Assembly (NCBI GenBank): GCA_036015235.1
Contig: CP107926.1
Coordinates: 8,675,501-8,739,500, forward strand
DNA length: 64,000 nucleotides
Direction: 5' to 3'
DNA from: Streptomyces sp. NBC_00433
Lineage (GTDB): Bacteria; Actinomycetota; Actinomycetes; Streptomycetales; Streptomycetaceae
Shown here: positions 1 to 8,910 of the stretch, piece by piece
Layout: each line of letters opens with the position of its first letter
Numbering within the stretch: the stretch's first letter is position 1
Notes under the pieces: model-generated
Seen by the model: the letters and a program-made list of their open reading frames with translations, nothing else
The model's database searches: none
Told to the model about the DNA's origin: nothing
Translations under genes and position numbers: made by a program

Positions 1-100
1 CACCGCAGCAGCGGTCGCGTCGAAGGCTGCCTGCGCCGCCCCGGCCGCATCCGCCGCCCAGGCGCTCCGGAACGCATCCTTCGACGGCGCCCGACGCTGA
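1..100 (+). CDS. 3' end of an unidentified CDS (partial)
   Basis: Frame 2 stays open from the left edge and ends in TGA at 98-100. The visible residues are Ala-rich and end ALRNASFDGARR. The stop lies inside the left arm of a hairpin, which fits a gene end. Too little is present to assign a family, and the other plus-strand frames are also open here, so the reading frame itself is tentative. Confidence 0.35.
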   Translation, partial: TAAAVASKAACAAPAASAAQALRNASFDGARR

Positions 101-145
101 CCCTCCCCGGACCGACGTCCGATGGGACCCCGCACGGGGAGGGTC
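99..145 (+). terminator. Hairpin between the edge CDS and tuf3
   Basis: A perfect 10-bp stem pairs 99-108 with 136-145 around a 27-nt loop. It begins at the stop codon of the upstream partial frame and lies about 55 nt before the tuf3 start. There is no T-tract, as is usual in high-GC actinobacteria. It could be a terminator or part of the tuf3 leader. Confidence 0.4.
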
Positions 146-199
146 GGCCAGGCCCAGGGGTCCACGACAGAACTCGGCGTCCCAGGAGGAGACACCGTC

Positions 200-1378
<1,179 letters not shown>

Positions 1379-1380
1379 GC

Positions 1381-1424
1381 CCTGCCGCTGCCCGGTACGT
1401 TGTCACGTACCGGGCAGCGGCAGG
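1381..1424 (+). terminator. Strong terminator after tuf3
   Basis: Positions 1381-1400 and 1405-1424 form a perfect 20-bp stem with a 4-nt loop, starting 3 nt after the tuf3 stop. No T-tract follows, which is common in Streptomyces. The symmetry would also allow action on the opposite strand. Confidence 0.85.
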
Positions 1425-1454
1425 CCGATCACGCGGGCGGGCGACAATGGCCCG

Positions 1455-2336
1455 GTGAACGAGGACGAGGACCGGCCGGAGCCGGACGACGAGCGGGTGC
1501 CGGTGGTGCGGAACGTCGACTTCGGGACGGCCAGGCTGCTGCCCGACGTCGACCGCGACCGGGCCTGGCTGCTCACCGTCGACGGCGCGCCGCAGTCGTA
1601 CGTGGACCTCGACGCCCCGCGGCACCTGGAGTTCGAGTACGTGCGGCGTATCGCTTACGCCGTCGAGGCCGCCTTCGGCCCGGGGGAGCCGCTGGACGCG
1701 GTGCACCTCGGCGGCGGGGCGATGACGCTGGCGCGCTGGCTCGCCGTCGAGCGGCCCGGCTCGCGCCAGCAGGTCGTCGAGGCGGACCGGCGGCTGGCCG
1801 CGCTGGTCGCGGAGGTCCTGCCCTTGCCCGACCCCGCGGTGACCGTGGACGTCGCCGACGCGCGGGCCTGGCTGGCGGACGCGGGCGCCGCGGGTGCGGA
1901 CCTCGTGGTGGCCGACGTCTTCGGCGGCTCCCGGGTGCCCGCCGCGCTGACGTCGGTGGAATTCGTACGCGACGCGCTGCGCGTGCTGCGCCCGGACGGC
2001 GTCTACCTGGCCAACATCGCCGACGCCGCGCCCTTCGCCTTCCTGCGCTCGCAACTGGCCACCGTACGGGCGGCGCTGGCGGAAGGCGGCGACCTGTGCC
2101 TGATGGCGGAACCCGGGGTGCTGCGCGGCCGCCGCTACGGCAACGCGGTGCTGGTCGCGAGCCGCCGCCCGCTGCCGGTCGAGGAGCTGTCCCGGCTGTG
2201 CGCCGGCGACGCCTTCCCGGCCCGCGTCGTCCACGGCTCCGACCTGTCCCGCATGACCGGCGGCGCCCGCCCGGTCGACGACGCCTCTGCGACGGCCTCA
2301 CCCCCGCCGCCGGAGGGCGCCTTCACGGTCGGCTGA
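1455..2336 (+). CDS. Spermidine-synthase-like SAM-dependent methyltransferase fold protein
   Basis: A 293-aa protein of the spermidine synthase/class I methyltransferase superfamily. The nucleotide-binding glycine loop reads LGGGAM (85-90), followed by an acidic residue (VVEADRRL) that would hold the SAM ribose, and a VVADVFGG strand where polyamine synthases place catalytic acids. The canonical GGGDG loop of true SpeE is absent, so substrate and reaction cannot be inferred; many actinobacterial relatives are annotated only as spermidine synthase-like or fused-MFS/spermidine synthase family. GTG start at 1455; GACAAT at 1443-1448 ends 6 nt before it, suggesting a leaderless transcript. Stands alone between the tuf3 terminator and a convergent MFS gene. 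Confidence 0.75.
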   Translation: MNEDEDRPEPDDERVPVVRNVDFGTARLLPDVDRDRAWLLTVDGAPQSYVDLDAPRHLEFEYVRRIAYAVEAAFGPGEPLDAVHLGGGAMTLARWLAVERPGSRQQVVEADRRLAALVAEVLPLPDPAVTVDVADARAWLADAGAAGADLVVADVFGGSRVPAALTSVEFVRDALRVLRPDGVYLANIADAAPFAFLRSQLATVRAALAEGGDLCLMAEPGVLRGRRYGNAVLVASRRPLPVEELSRLCAGDAFPARVVHGSDLSRMTGGARPVDDASATASPPPPEGAFTVG

Positions 2337-2372
2337 CCGGCCTCGGAACGTAGGGTGCCTGCGGACCTGGCG

Positions 2373-3659
2373 TCATGCCGCCGGGTCGGCCGCCACCGGG
2401 GTACGCACCTCCGGCGCGGCCGCCCGGTGCGGCCTGCGTTCCATCCGGCGGACGTCGGGCAGCAGCAGGACCGCGGCCGTCAGCAGGACGATCAGGCCCG
2501 CCGAGCCCCACAGCGCCCGGGTGCGGCCGAAGAGCGAGGCGGCCGGGCCTGCCAGGGCCAGGGCGACCGGGGTCAGCCCGACCGAGCCCATCCAGTCGAA
2601 GCCCGCGACCCGGGACATCAGGTCCTCGGGGATCTCCTGGTGCATGGCGAGCATCCAGTTGACCGCGAAGACCTCGATCGCCACCCCGCAGGCGAACATC
2701 ACCGCGGCCAGCGCCCAGGCCGGCAGCACCAGCGCCAGCGCGACCGCGGGCAGGGCCGCCGGGAAGACGCAGAGCGTGCCCACGAGCAGGATGCGGCGCG
2801 GCCGCCAGCGCATCATCAGCACCGCGCCCACCGCCGTGCCCGCCCCGGCCGCGGCCAGCGCCAGGCCCCAGGGTCCGGCGCCGCCGAGGCGGTCCCTGGA
2901 GACCAGCGGCCCGTAGACCGCCTCGACCGCGGTGAACATGCCGTTCACGACGGCGAACTGCACCACGATGCTCCACAGCCAGGACGTGGACGCCACCACC
3001 TGCCAGCCCTCGCGCAGTTCACGCAGCATGCCGCCGGCCTTCGGCTCCCTGGGGGTGTGCGCGACGTCGATGCGGGACCGCATCGCCGCGGCCACGGCGA
3101 AGCCCGCCGCGTCGACCGCCAGCACCCAGCCGGCCCCGAACGCGGCGACCAGCGCGCCGCCCAGCGCGGCGCCGCCGATCCCCGCCGCGTTCGTCGCCAG
3201 CCGGTAGACGGAGATGGCCGGGCCCGCGCTCGCCGGCTCGACGGTGGACAGGACCAGGCCCTGGGCGGCGGGGGTGAAGAAGGCCACCGCGCCGCCGCCG
3301 ACCGCGGTCAGCGCGGCCATCTGCCACAGCGTGGCGTGCCCGGTCAGCACGAGGACGGCGAAGAGCGCCTGCGAGCCGGCGTTGACCGCGTTGGAGACGG
3401 CCATCACGCGCTGCCGCGGCAGCCGGTCCGCGACCGCGCCGCCGACCAGCAGCAGCACCACCATCGCCAGGGTGCGGGCGGCGGCCACCAGGCCGACGTC
3501 GGTGGCGCTGCCGCCGGACTCGATGACCGCGAAGGCCGCGGCGATGGTGGCGCCGGAATTGCCGATGCCGGTGACGAACGACGCCCCCACCAGCAACCGG
3601 AAATTCCGCCCCGCCCAGGGCGGAAGGCGCAGCGGGCGGGCGTGGTCGTGTTCTGCCAT
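2373..3659 (-). CDS. MFS efflux transporter (DHA3/EntS-like)
   Basis: Integral membrane protein of 428 aa with roughly 12 hydrophobic segments. The loop between helices 2 and 3 carries the MFS motif A variant GGAVADRLPRQRV (73-85). Overall layout resembles the enterobactin-exporter-like DHA3 branch that exports small molecules by proton antiport. The substrate is unknown and no biosynthetic neighbour suggests one. ATG start at 3659; a possible -10 (GATAGT) ends 6 nt upstream, so the mRNA may be leaderless. The 36-bp gap to the convergent upstream gene leaves no room for separate terminators. Confidence 0.85.
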   Translation of the reverse strand: MAEHDHARPLRLPPWAGRNFRLLVGASFVTGIGNSGATIAAAFAVIESGGSATDVGLVAAARTLAMVVLLLVGGAVADRLPRQRVMAVSNAVNAGSQALFAVLVLTGHATLWQMAALTAVGGGAVAFFTPAAQGLVLSTVEPASAGPAISVYRLATNAAGIGGAALGGALVAAFGAGWVLAVDAAGFAVAAAMRSRIDVAHTPREPKAGGMLRELREGWQVVASTSWLWSIVVQFAVVNGMFTAVEAVYGPLVSRDRLGGAGPWGLALAAAGAGTAVGAVLMMRWRPRRILLVGTLCVFPAALPAVALALVLPAWALAAVMFACGVAIEVFAVNWMLAMHQEIPEDLMSRVAGFDWMGSVGLTPVALALAGPAASLFGRTRALWGSAGLIVLLTAAVLLLPDVRRMERRPHRAAAPEVRTPVAADPAA

Positions 3660-3756
3660 CAGGGGACTATCGCCGACGCCCGGCGGACTGCCAAGCGGAT
3701 TAGGCGGCGGCCGAAGAGCGCAAGGCCGCCGCCGCAGACCGTACGGCCGCCGCCGT

Positions 3757-4947
3757 CTACTTGCTCATCGGGCGGATGGAACTCTTGATCCTGTCGATCA
3801 CGGCCTGCGTGATCTGGTCGGGCACGCCCTGCCGGGCCCACAGCACCCACACCACGGGCGTCGGCTTGGCCTGCGCCGGGTCGAGCCAGGCCACGGTGTA
3901 GGCGATGCCGTCCGAGGCGCACTTCTCGGTCTTGGGCACCGAGGTCATGGTGGCCTGCGCCTGCCAGCCGGTGATGCCGTAGGCATTGTGGAAGGCCTTG
4001 CTGTTCAGCGGCTTGGAGACGGTGCCCTTGCCCTTCTCCTGGAAGGCCCACTTCGCCCAGGCCCTGGCCTCGTTCTCGGCGGCGGCCTGGAGGCTCGACG
4101 CCCCGGCGCCGCCCTTGGTGCCGGAGCCGGCGTCGGCGACGTCGTTGTCGCCGACCTTGCAGGCGGTCTCCTTGTAGTACGCGGGCGCGCCGACGGCGAC
4201 CTGCACCTTGCCGGAGTCGTCGGCGAAGCCGACGGTCATGCTCTCGCTGCCCACCGTCCAGTCCGGCGGCACGTCGAAGACCGAGTTGCGCTCCTGGCGC
4301 TTGACCGCCTGCCAGCCGGGGACGACCGGCGAGACGTCGGTCGAGCCCTGCGGGCCGCGCGGGTCGTCGCCGCCGGTGGCCCCCGGTTCCTGGGTGCCGG
4401 TCGCGGTCGGCGTGGGATCGGCCGTCGGGGACGCGGGCGAGGTGGCCGTGGCGGGCGGGGTGGTGGTGTCCTGCGCGTCGGTCTTCTTGTCGCCGCCGGA
4501 GACCAGGACCACCGTGACCGCGGCGGCGGCTGTCACCGCGAGGGCCGCGCCGATGGCGACCCAGACGGTCGTCTTGCCGCGGCCGCCGGGCGGGCGGGCG
4601 CCGTCGGGACCGCCGGGCACCGGGGGACCCCAGTTCTGCGGGGCGGGGTAGCCGGTGGGCGGCCGGCCGGACGCCTGGTAGCCAGGCTGACCGTACGGTG
4701 CGGGCTGACCGTACGGCGACGGCTGCCCGTAGCCCTGCGCGGGGGGGCCGGGCGGCTGGGCCGGCGGCTGCTGCCCGGGTTGGGGATAGCCGTAGCCGGG
4801 CTGCTGATATCCGGGCTGTTGATAACCGGGCTGGGCGTACGGATTGGGCGGCTGCCCGTAAGGTCCCTGCGGTTGCTGAGGCGTATTGCCCGATGGATTC
4901 TGCTGTGCCCCGGACTGTCCCCCGGGCTGCTGCTCTCCTGGCCACAT
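3757..4947 (-). CDS. Pro/Gln/Tyr-rich single-pass membrane protein with extracytoplasmic domain
   Basis: 396 aa. Residues 1-126 are a disordered, Pro-Gln-Gly-Tyr-rich cytoplasmic region with GYQQP and PYGQP repeats. One transmembrane helix follows (about 127-150), then a Ser/Thr/Pro linker (155-200) and a folded outer domain of about 190 aa with two cysteines (ACKVG and EKCASD) that may pair. This architecture is common among actinobacterial envelope proteins of unknown function. The start at 4947 (MWPGEQQ) is preferred over the open upstream frame because TAGTGT lies 8 nt before it (possible leaderless -10) and the upstream extension overlaps the divergent gene at 5020. No family with known function recognised. 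Confidence 0.8.
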   Translation of the reverse strand: MWPGEQQPGGQSGAQQNPSGNTPQQPQGPYGQPPNPYAQPGYQQPGYQQPGYGYPQPGQQPPAQPPGPPAQGYGQPSPYGQPAPYGQPGYQASGRPPTGYPAPQNWGPPVPGGPDGARPPGGRGKTTVWVAIGAALAVTAAAAVTVVLVSGGDKKTDAQDTTTPPATATSPASPTADPTPTATGTQEPGATGGDDPRGPQGSTDVSPVVPGWQAVKRQERNSVFDVPPDWTVGSESMTVGFADDSGKVQVAVGAPAYYKETACKVGDNDVADAGSGTKGGAGASSLQAAAENEARAWAKWAFQEKGKGTVSKPLNSKAFHNAYGITGWQAQATMTSVPKTEKCASDGIAYTVAWLDPAQAKPTPVVWVLWARQGVPDQITQAVIDRIKSSIRPMSK

Positions 4948-5019
4948 GGCTGGAAACACTAGGGGAGCGGTGCGGCAGGTTCCATGCCGGACCGTCCTAC
5001 TGACTGGTAACATGCGGGC

Positions 5020-5472
5020 ATGTCCGAGACTCTGCCCTCGATCGGCGAACTCCTGACGGCCACCGTGCCGATGGTCCGCACCCTGCGTCTGGAATACCTG
5101 GAGACCACGGCGGAGCGTGCGGTGCTCGCGCTGCCCGACGACCCCGATTACCACAACCATGTCGCGGGGCCGCACGCCGGCGCGATGTTCACCCTCGCCG
5201 AGTCCGCCAGCGGCGCCGTCGTGCTCGCCGCCTTCGGCGACCAGCTCGGCAGGGCCGTGCCCCTGCCGGTGCGCGCGGAGATCGGCTGGACCAAGCTGGC
5301 CAAGGGCGGCCTCACCGCCACCGCCGTGCTGGGCCGCCCGGCCGCCGAGGTCGTCGCGGAGCTGGACGCGGGCATCCGGCCGGAATTCCCCGTCGAGGTG
5401 TCCGTGCGGCGCGCGGACGGCGCCGAGACCTCGCACATGACGATCGTCTGGACACTGCGCCCCAACAGCTGA
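5020..5472 (+). CDS. DUF4442/PaaI-like hotdog-fold protein, possible thioesterase
   Basis: 150 aa with a hotdog-fold signature. The segment NHVAGPHAGAMFTLAE (46-61) matches the active-site loop and central helix of PaaI/DUF4442 thioesterases, where a His-Gly loop and an acidic residue on the helix act on acyl-CoA. The substrate is not predictable. ATG start at 5020 has no Shine-Dalgarno sequence; TAACAT at 5008-5013 ends 6 nt upstream, as in leaderless genes. It is divergent from the Pro-rich membrane protein across 72 bp. Confidence 0.8.
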   Translation: MSETLPSIGELLTATVPMVRTLRLEYLETTAERAVLALPDDPDYHNHVAGPHAGAMFTLAESASGAVVLAAFGDQLGRAVPLPVRAEIGWTKLAKGGLTATAVLGRPAAEVVAELDAGIRPEFPVEVSVRRADGAETSHMTIVWTLRPNS

Positions 5473-5602
5473 AGGACCGCCGCGGCCGGGCCGCCCGGCG
5501 GCCACGACGGGCCGGAATGCATTGTCCGGCCCGTCGGTTAGTCTTCCTGGGTGGTGCGCCGTGTGCGCGCCACCAGACCGCTGTTGTGGGGAGGGACCGG
5601 CT

Positions 5603-6262
5603 GTGCACGTCCAGGACTGGCTCAACGACATCCCACCGGTCGCCGTGTACCTGATAGTGGGTCTGGTGATCGGCCTGGAGAGCCTGGGCATCCCGCTGCC
5701 CGGCGAGATCGTGCTCATGACGGCCGCCCTGATGTCCTCGCAGGGGCACGCCAACCCCTGGCTGGTCGCGGTGTGCGCGATCGTCGGCGCCGTCGGCGGC
5801 GACTCCATCGGCTATGCCATCGGCCGCAAGGGCGGCAAGCCGCTGCTGGACAAGCTCGGCAGACGCTTCCCCTCGCACTTCTCACCCGGCCACGTGGCCA
5901 CCGCCGAGCGCTCCTTCCAGCGCTGGGGCATGTGGGCGGTCTTCTTCGGCCGCTTCGTCGCCCTGCTGCGGATCTTCGCCGGGCCGCTGGCCGGCGTGCT
6001 GAAGATGCCCTACGGCCGGTTCCTGACCGCCAACGCGCTCGGCGGCATCGTCTGGGCCGGCGGAATAACCGCCGTCATCTACTACGTCGGCCAGGTCGCG
6101 GAGCCCTGGCTCAAGCGGTTCGGCTACGTCGGACTCGGCATCGCGGTGGTCTTCGGCATCGGCTCCCTGGTGCTCGTCAAGCGCCGCGCGGCCAAGATGC
6201 AGGCCGAGATGGAAGAAGCCCCGGCGGAGGACGTCGAAGTGGCGGTCGCGCAGGGCGAGTGA
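5603..6262 (+). CDS. DedA family membrane protein
   Basis: 219 aa, member of the DedA/VTT superfamily of inner-membrane proteins implicated in proton-driven lipid-carrier flipping. Seen: the N-terminal re-entrant segment with GLESLGIPLPGE (24-35), and the FGRFVALLRIFAGPLAG block (115-131) with the conserved Gly-Arg-Phe, second Arg and Pro. Four to five hydrophobic stretches and a charged C-terminal tail follow. GTG start at 5603 is chosen because GGGGAGGG at 5588-5595 precedes it; the upstream open frame encodes an unlikely Cys/Pro-rich leader. It is not clearly cotranscribed with its neighbours. Confidence 0.9.
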   Translation: MHVQDWLNDIPPVAVYLIVGLVIGLESLGIPLPGEIVLMTAALMSSQGHANPWLVAVCAIVGAVGGDSIGYAIGRKGGKPLLDKLGRRFPSHFSPGHVATAERSFQRWGMWAVFFGRFVALLRIFAGPLAGVLKMPYGRFLTANALGGIVWAGGITAVIYYVGQVAEPWLKRFGYVGLGIAVVFGIGSLVLVKRRAAKMQAEMEEAPAEDVEVAVAQGE

Positions 6263-6352
6263 CCTGGCCCACAACCGCCGCCGTCAGCCCCGCCTACCGC
6301 CGACCCGCCGCATCGGTCACGCCTCCACGCCGGTCCGCCGCTGTCCTCCGGC

Positions 6353-6364
6353 ACCGTATACGGT
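6353..6364. promoter_or_regulatory. 12-bp palindrome over the -10 of the acyltransferase gene
   Basis: ACCGTATACGGT is a perfect 12-bp palindrome and contains the candidate -10 TACGGT. A regulator bound here would block the leaderless promoter. No regulator gene is adjacent, so this is only a candidate operator. Confidence 0.35.
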
Positions 6365-6370
6365 GACTGT

Positions 6371-7174
6371 GTGCCCAGGAATGAGAACGTGTTCCTCTCG
6401 ACGGCCGCCGCTGTGACCGCGGCCGCGAGCTCCGCCACGGCCTGGCGGCGGCGGTCGGCCTCGCGTCTGGTGCACCGGGCCCGGCGCTGGGCGCAGAACG
6501 CGGGCGCGGTCACCGCGGAGCGCCCCGGGCTGCTGCACTTCGGCCGGATCGGCCCCGGCACCCGGCTCGCCCACCCGCTGGGCACCGTCTTCGGTGAGCG
6601 CTGGATCCACCTCGGCGACTACTGCATCATCGGCGAGCAGGTCACCCTCACCGTCGGCCTGATGCCCACCGACGCCCTGCCGGACGACGACCCCGGCACC
6701 GGCTTCGGCCCGGACCCGGTGCTGCGGCTCGGTGACGGCGTCGTGCTCGGCCGCGGCAGCCATGTGGTGGCGCTCGCCCCGATCGTGCTCGGCGAGAAGG
6801 TCTACTGCGGCCCGTACGTCTATCTGACCAGCATCAACCACTCCTACGACGACATCGCCCGGCCGATCGGCGAGCAGTGGCCGCGCACCGCGCCGGTCGA
6901 GATCGGCGCGGGCAGCTGGCTCGGGGCGGGCTGCGTGGTCCTGCCCGGCGCCCGCCTCGGCAGGAACGTGGTGGTCGCGGCCGGCGCCGTCGTGCGTGGT
7001 GACGTCCCGGACTTCGCGGTGGTCGCGGGCGCGCCGGCCAGGATCGTACGCCGCTGGGACGAGGACACGTCGGACTGGCAGCCGCCGCTGCGCACCCCGG
7101 CGCCCATCCCCTTCCCGGCCGAGGCCTCTCCCGAACAGCTGCTGGACACCGGGGAGTTCGAACAGCAGGCCTGA
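6371..7174 (+). CDS. Left-handed beta-helix acyltransferase (MaA/CysE-like hexapeptide family)
   Basis: 267 aa. The middle and C-terminal half shows hexapeptide repeats of a left-handed beta-helix. It ends in the typical GAGSWLGAGCVVLPGARLG-type coil and a VVAGAPARIV C-terminus. The INHSYDD segment (155-161) holds the likely catalytic His157, as in maltose/galactoside O-acetyltransferases. The Ala/Arg-rich first 50 residues are outside the fold. Acceptor unknown. GTG start at 6371 has no ribosome-binding site; TACGGT at 6359-6364, inside the perfect palindrome 6353-6364, ends 6 nt upstream, so expression is probably leaderless and perhaps operator-controlled. Confidence 0.85.
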   Translation: MPRNENVFLSTAAAVTAAASSATAWRRRSASRLVHRARRWAQNAGAVTAERPGLLHFGRIGPGTRLAHPLGTVFGERWIHLGDYCIIGEQVTLTVGLMPTDALPDDDPGTGFGPDPVLRLGDGVVLGRGSHVVALAPIVLGEKVYCGPYVYLTSINHSYDDIARPIGEQWPRTAPVEIGAGSWLGAGCVVLPGARLGRNVVVAAGAVVRGDVPDFAVVAGAPARIVRRWDEDTSDWQPPLRTPAPIPFPAEASPEQLLDTGEFEQQA

Positions 7175-7217
7175 CGGCTGGTACGAGACGGGCCGCCCGG
7201 TTTGTTAGATTCGGCGC

Positions 7218-7748
7218 ATGCGCGCCCCGATCGGACACTTCGACGACGCCCTGCCCGCCACCGAGCGCCGGGACCTGCTGCCGCCACCCGTGGCCGCGGC
7301 GGTCACCGCCGAGATGATCCACGTGGACACCGACCCGGCGAAGGCCGACACCGCTGTCTTCGTGGAGGCCTACGGCGAGGACCTGCTGCGGCACTCCGCG
7401 AACTGCGTGGTCGTGGCCGGCAAGCGCGGACAGGACACCACCCTCGCCGCCTGCGTGGTGCTGTCCACCACCCGCGTCGACGTCAACGGCGCGGTGCGCC
7501 GCCACCTCGGCGCCCGCAAGGCGTCCTTCGCCTCGATGGACGCGGCCGTCGGCGGCACCGGCATGGAATACGGCGGCATCACCCCGGTCGGCCTGCCCGC
7601 GGACTGGCCGCTGCTCGTGGACCCGGCGGTGGTGGACACCCCGTGGGTGCTGGTCGGCAGCGGCGCCCGCCGCGGCAAACTCATCATGCCCGGCAAGGCG
7701 CTGGCCGCACTGCCGGGCGTGGTCGTGCTCGAAGGCCTCGGGATCTGA
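7218..7748 (+). CDS. YbaK/ProX-type aminoacyl-tRNA deacylase domain protein
   Basis: 176 aa of the YbaK/EbsC family, which hydrolyses misacylated tRNAs in trans. Family blocks visible are the catalytic-lysine region RKASFAS (100-106) and GMEYGGITPVGLP (115-127), which shapes the substrate pocket. The N-terminal part is longer than in bacterial Cys-tRNA(Pro) deacylase YbaK, so the tRNA specificity is uncertain. ATG start at 7218; TAGATT at 7206-7211 ends 6 nt before it and there is no Shine-Dalgarno, indicating a leaderless message. It is convergent with the next gene. Confidence 0.85.
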   Translation: MRAPIGHFDDALPATERRDLLPPPVAAAVTAEMIHVDTDPAKADTAVFVEAYGEDLLRHSANCVVVAGKRGQDTTLAACVVLSTTRVDVNGAVRRHLGARKASFASMDAAVGGTGMEYGGITPVGLPADWPLLVDPAVVDTPWVLVGSGARRGKLIMPGKALAALPGVVVLEGLGI

Positions 7749-7767
7749 GCGGGGTCCCGCCGCCGGG

Positions 7768-8175
7768 TCAGCCCAGCCGGGGGATCTCGATCGCGGGGCA
7801 GCGGTCCATCACCATGTCCAGGCCCGCGTCCCGTGTGCGCTCGTACGCCGCCTCGTCGACCACGCCGAGCTGGAACCACACCGCCTTCGCACCCGCCGCG
7901 ACCGCCTCGTCGGCGACCGCGCCCGCGAGGTGGGAGTTGACGAAGACGTCCACCACGTCCACCGGGAAGGGGATGTCGGCGAGCGAGGCGTAGCCCTGCT
8001 CGCCGTGCACCGCCTCCGCCTTCGGGTGGACCGGCACGACCCGTTTGCCGAACCGCTGGAGCACCGCGGCGACGCCGTACGCCGCCCGCGAGGTGTTGTT
8101 GGACAGGCCGACCACCGCCCAGGTGTCGCCCGTGTGGAGCAGGATCTTCCGCACTGCCGCCGCGTCGCCGTACAC
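7768..8175 (-). CDS. CoA-binding domain protein (YccU-like)
   Basis: 135 aa, a stand-alone Rossmann CoA-binding domain (CoA_binding_2). The N-terminal strand-loop reads WAVVGLSNNTSRAAYGV and is followed by RVVPVHPK, a VFVNSHLA strand and a KAVWFQLGVVDE segment, all typical of the family that shares its fold with succinyl-CoA synthetase alpha. No catalytic domain is attached; the biological role is unknown. GTG start at 8175, with GGAGG about 7 nt upstream. Confidence 0.85.
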   Translation of the reverse strand: MYGDAAAVRKILLHTGDTWAVVGLSNNTSRAAYGVAAVLQRFGKRVVPVHPKAEAVHGEQGYASLADIPFPVDVVDVFVNSHLAGAVADEAVAAGAKAVWFQLGVVDEAAYERTRDAGLDMVMDRCPAIEIPRLG

Positions 8176-8264
8176 GCCGTCCTCCGCACTCTCGTCCTGC
8201 CACGCCTTTTCTGAGCAAACCGGCGGACGGCCGCCGCCATTCCCCCAGCCCTTAGGGTGGAACG

Positions 8265-8891
8265 ATGGTCGACCGGTATCTGGCGGTGGCGCGCGCGGGC
8301 GTCCACGAGAGCGAGATCAAGCGCTCCCGCTTCCTGTGCACCCTCGCCCCTGCCGCCGACGAGGCGGCCGCGCAGGCCGTCATCCGCGACGTACGCCGGG
8401 CGCACCCCGCGGCGACGCACAACTGCTTCGCGTACGTCATCGGCCCCGACGGGCGGCTGCACCGGGCGAGCGACGACGGCGAGCCGGGCGGCACCGCGGG
8501 CACCCCGATGCTCCAGGTGCTGCTCGGCCGGGAGGTGCGCGACACCGTCGCCGTCGTCACCCGCTACTACGGCGGCGTCCAGCTCGGCGCGGGCGGCCTG
8601 GCCCGCGCCTACGGCGGGGCGGTGTCGGCCGCGCTGGACGAGATCGGCACCGTGGAGAGGCGCCGCCTCACCCTGCTGACCGTCACCGTCGACCACGCGC
8701 GGGCCGGGCGGCTGGAGAACGACCTGCGTTCGGCGGGCCACGTCCTGCGCGATGTCGGCTACGGCGCCCGGGTGACCCTCGCCCTCGGTGTGCCGGAGGG
8801 CGAGGTCGCCGCCTTCAGGTCCTGGCTGGCCGACGTGACCTCGGGGGCCGCGGCCTGCGAGACCGGCGGCAGCGCCTACGTGGACGCGTGA
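8265..8891 (+). CDS. YigZ/IMPACT family protein
   Basis: 208 aa, full-length YigZ. The N-terminal domain has HNCFAYVIG (52-60), DDGEPGGTAGTP (70-81) and RYYGGVQLGAGGL (100-112), the hallmarks of the UPF0029/IMPACT fold. The C-terminal DUF1949-like domain is an EF-G domain V-like fold. Eukaryotic IMPACT modulates translation through GCN1/GCN2; the bacterial function is not established. ATG at 8265 has no Shine-Dalgarno; TAGGGT at 8253-8258 ends 6 nt upstream, consistent with a leaderless mRNA. Confidence 0.92.
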   Translation: MVDRYLAVARAGVHESEIKRSRFLCTLAPAADEAAAQAVIRDVRRAHPAATHNCFAYVIGPDGRLHRASDDGEPGGTAGTPMLQVLLGREVRDTVAVVTRYYGGVQLGAGGLARAYGGAVSAALDEIGTVERRRLTLLTVTVDHARAGRLENDLRSAGHVLRDVGYGARVTLALGVPEGEVAAFRSWLADVTSGAAACETGGSAYVDA

Positions 8892-8910
8892 GCGCCACGG
8901 GGCCCCGCCG

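Noticed and set aside
3757..5808. N-terminal extension of the Pro/Gln-rich membrane protein to 683 codons
   Set aside because: The extension overlaps two plus-strand genes; a start with a leaderless promoter exists at 4947.
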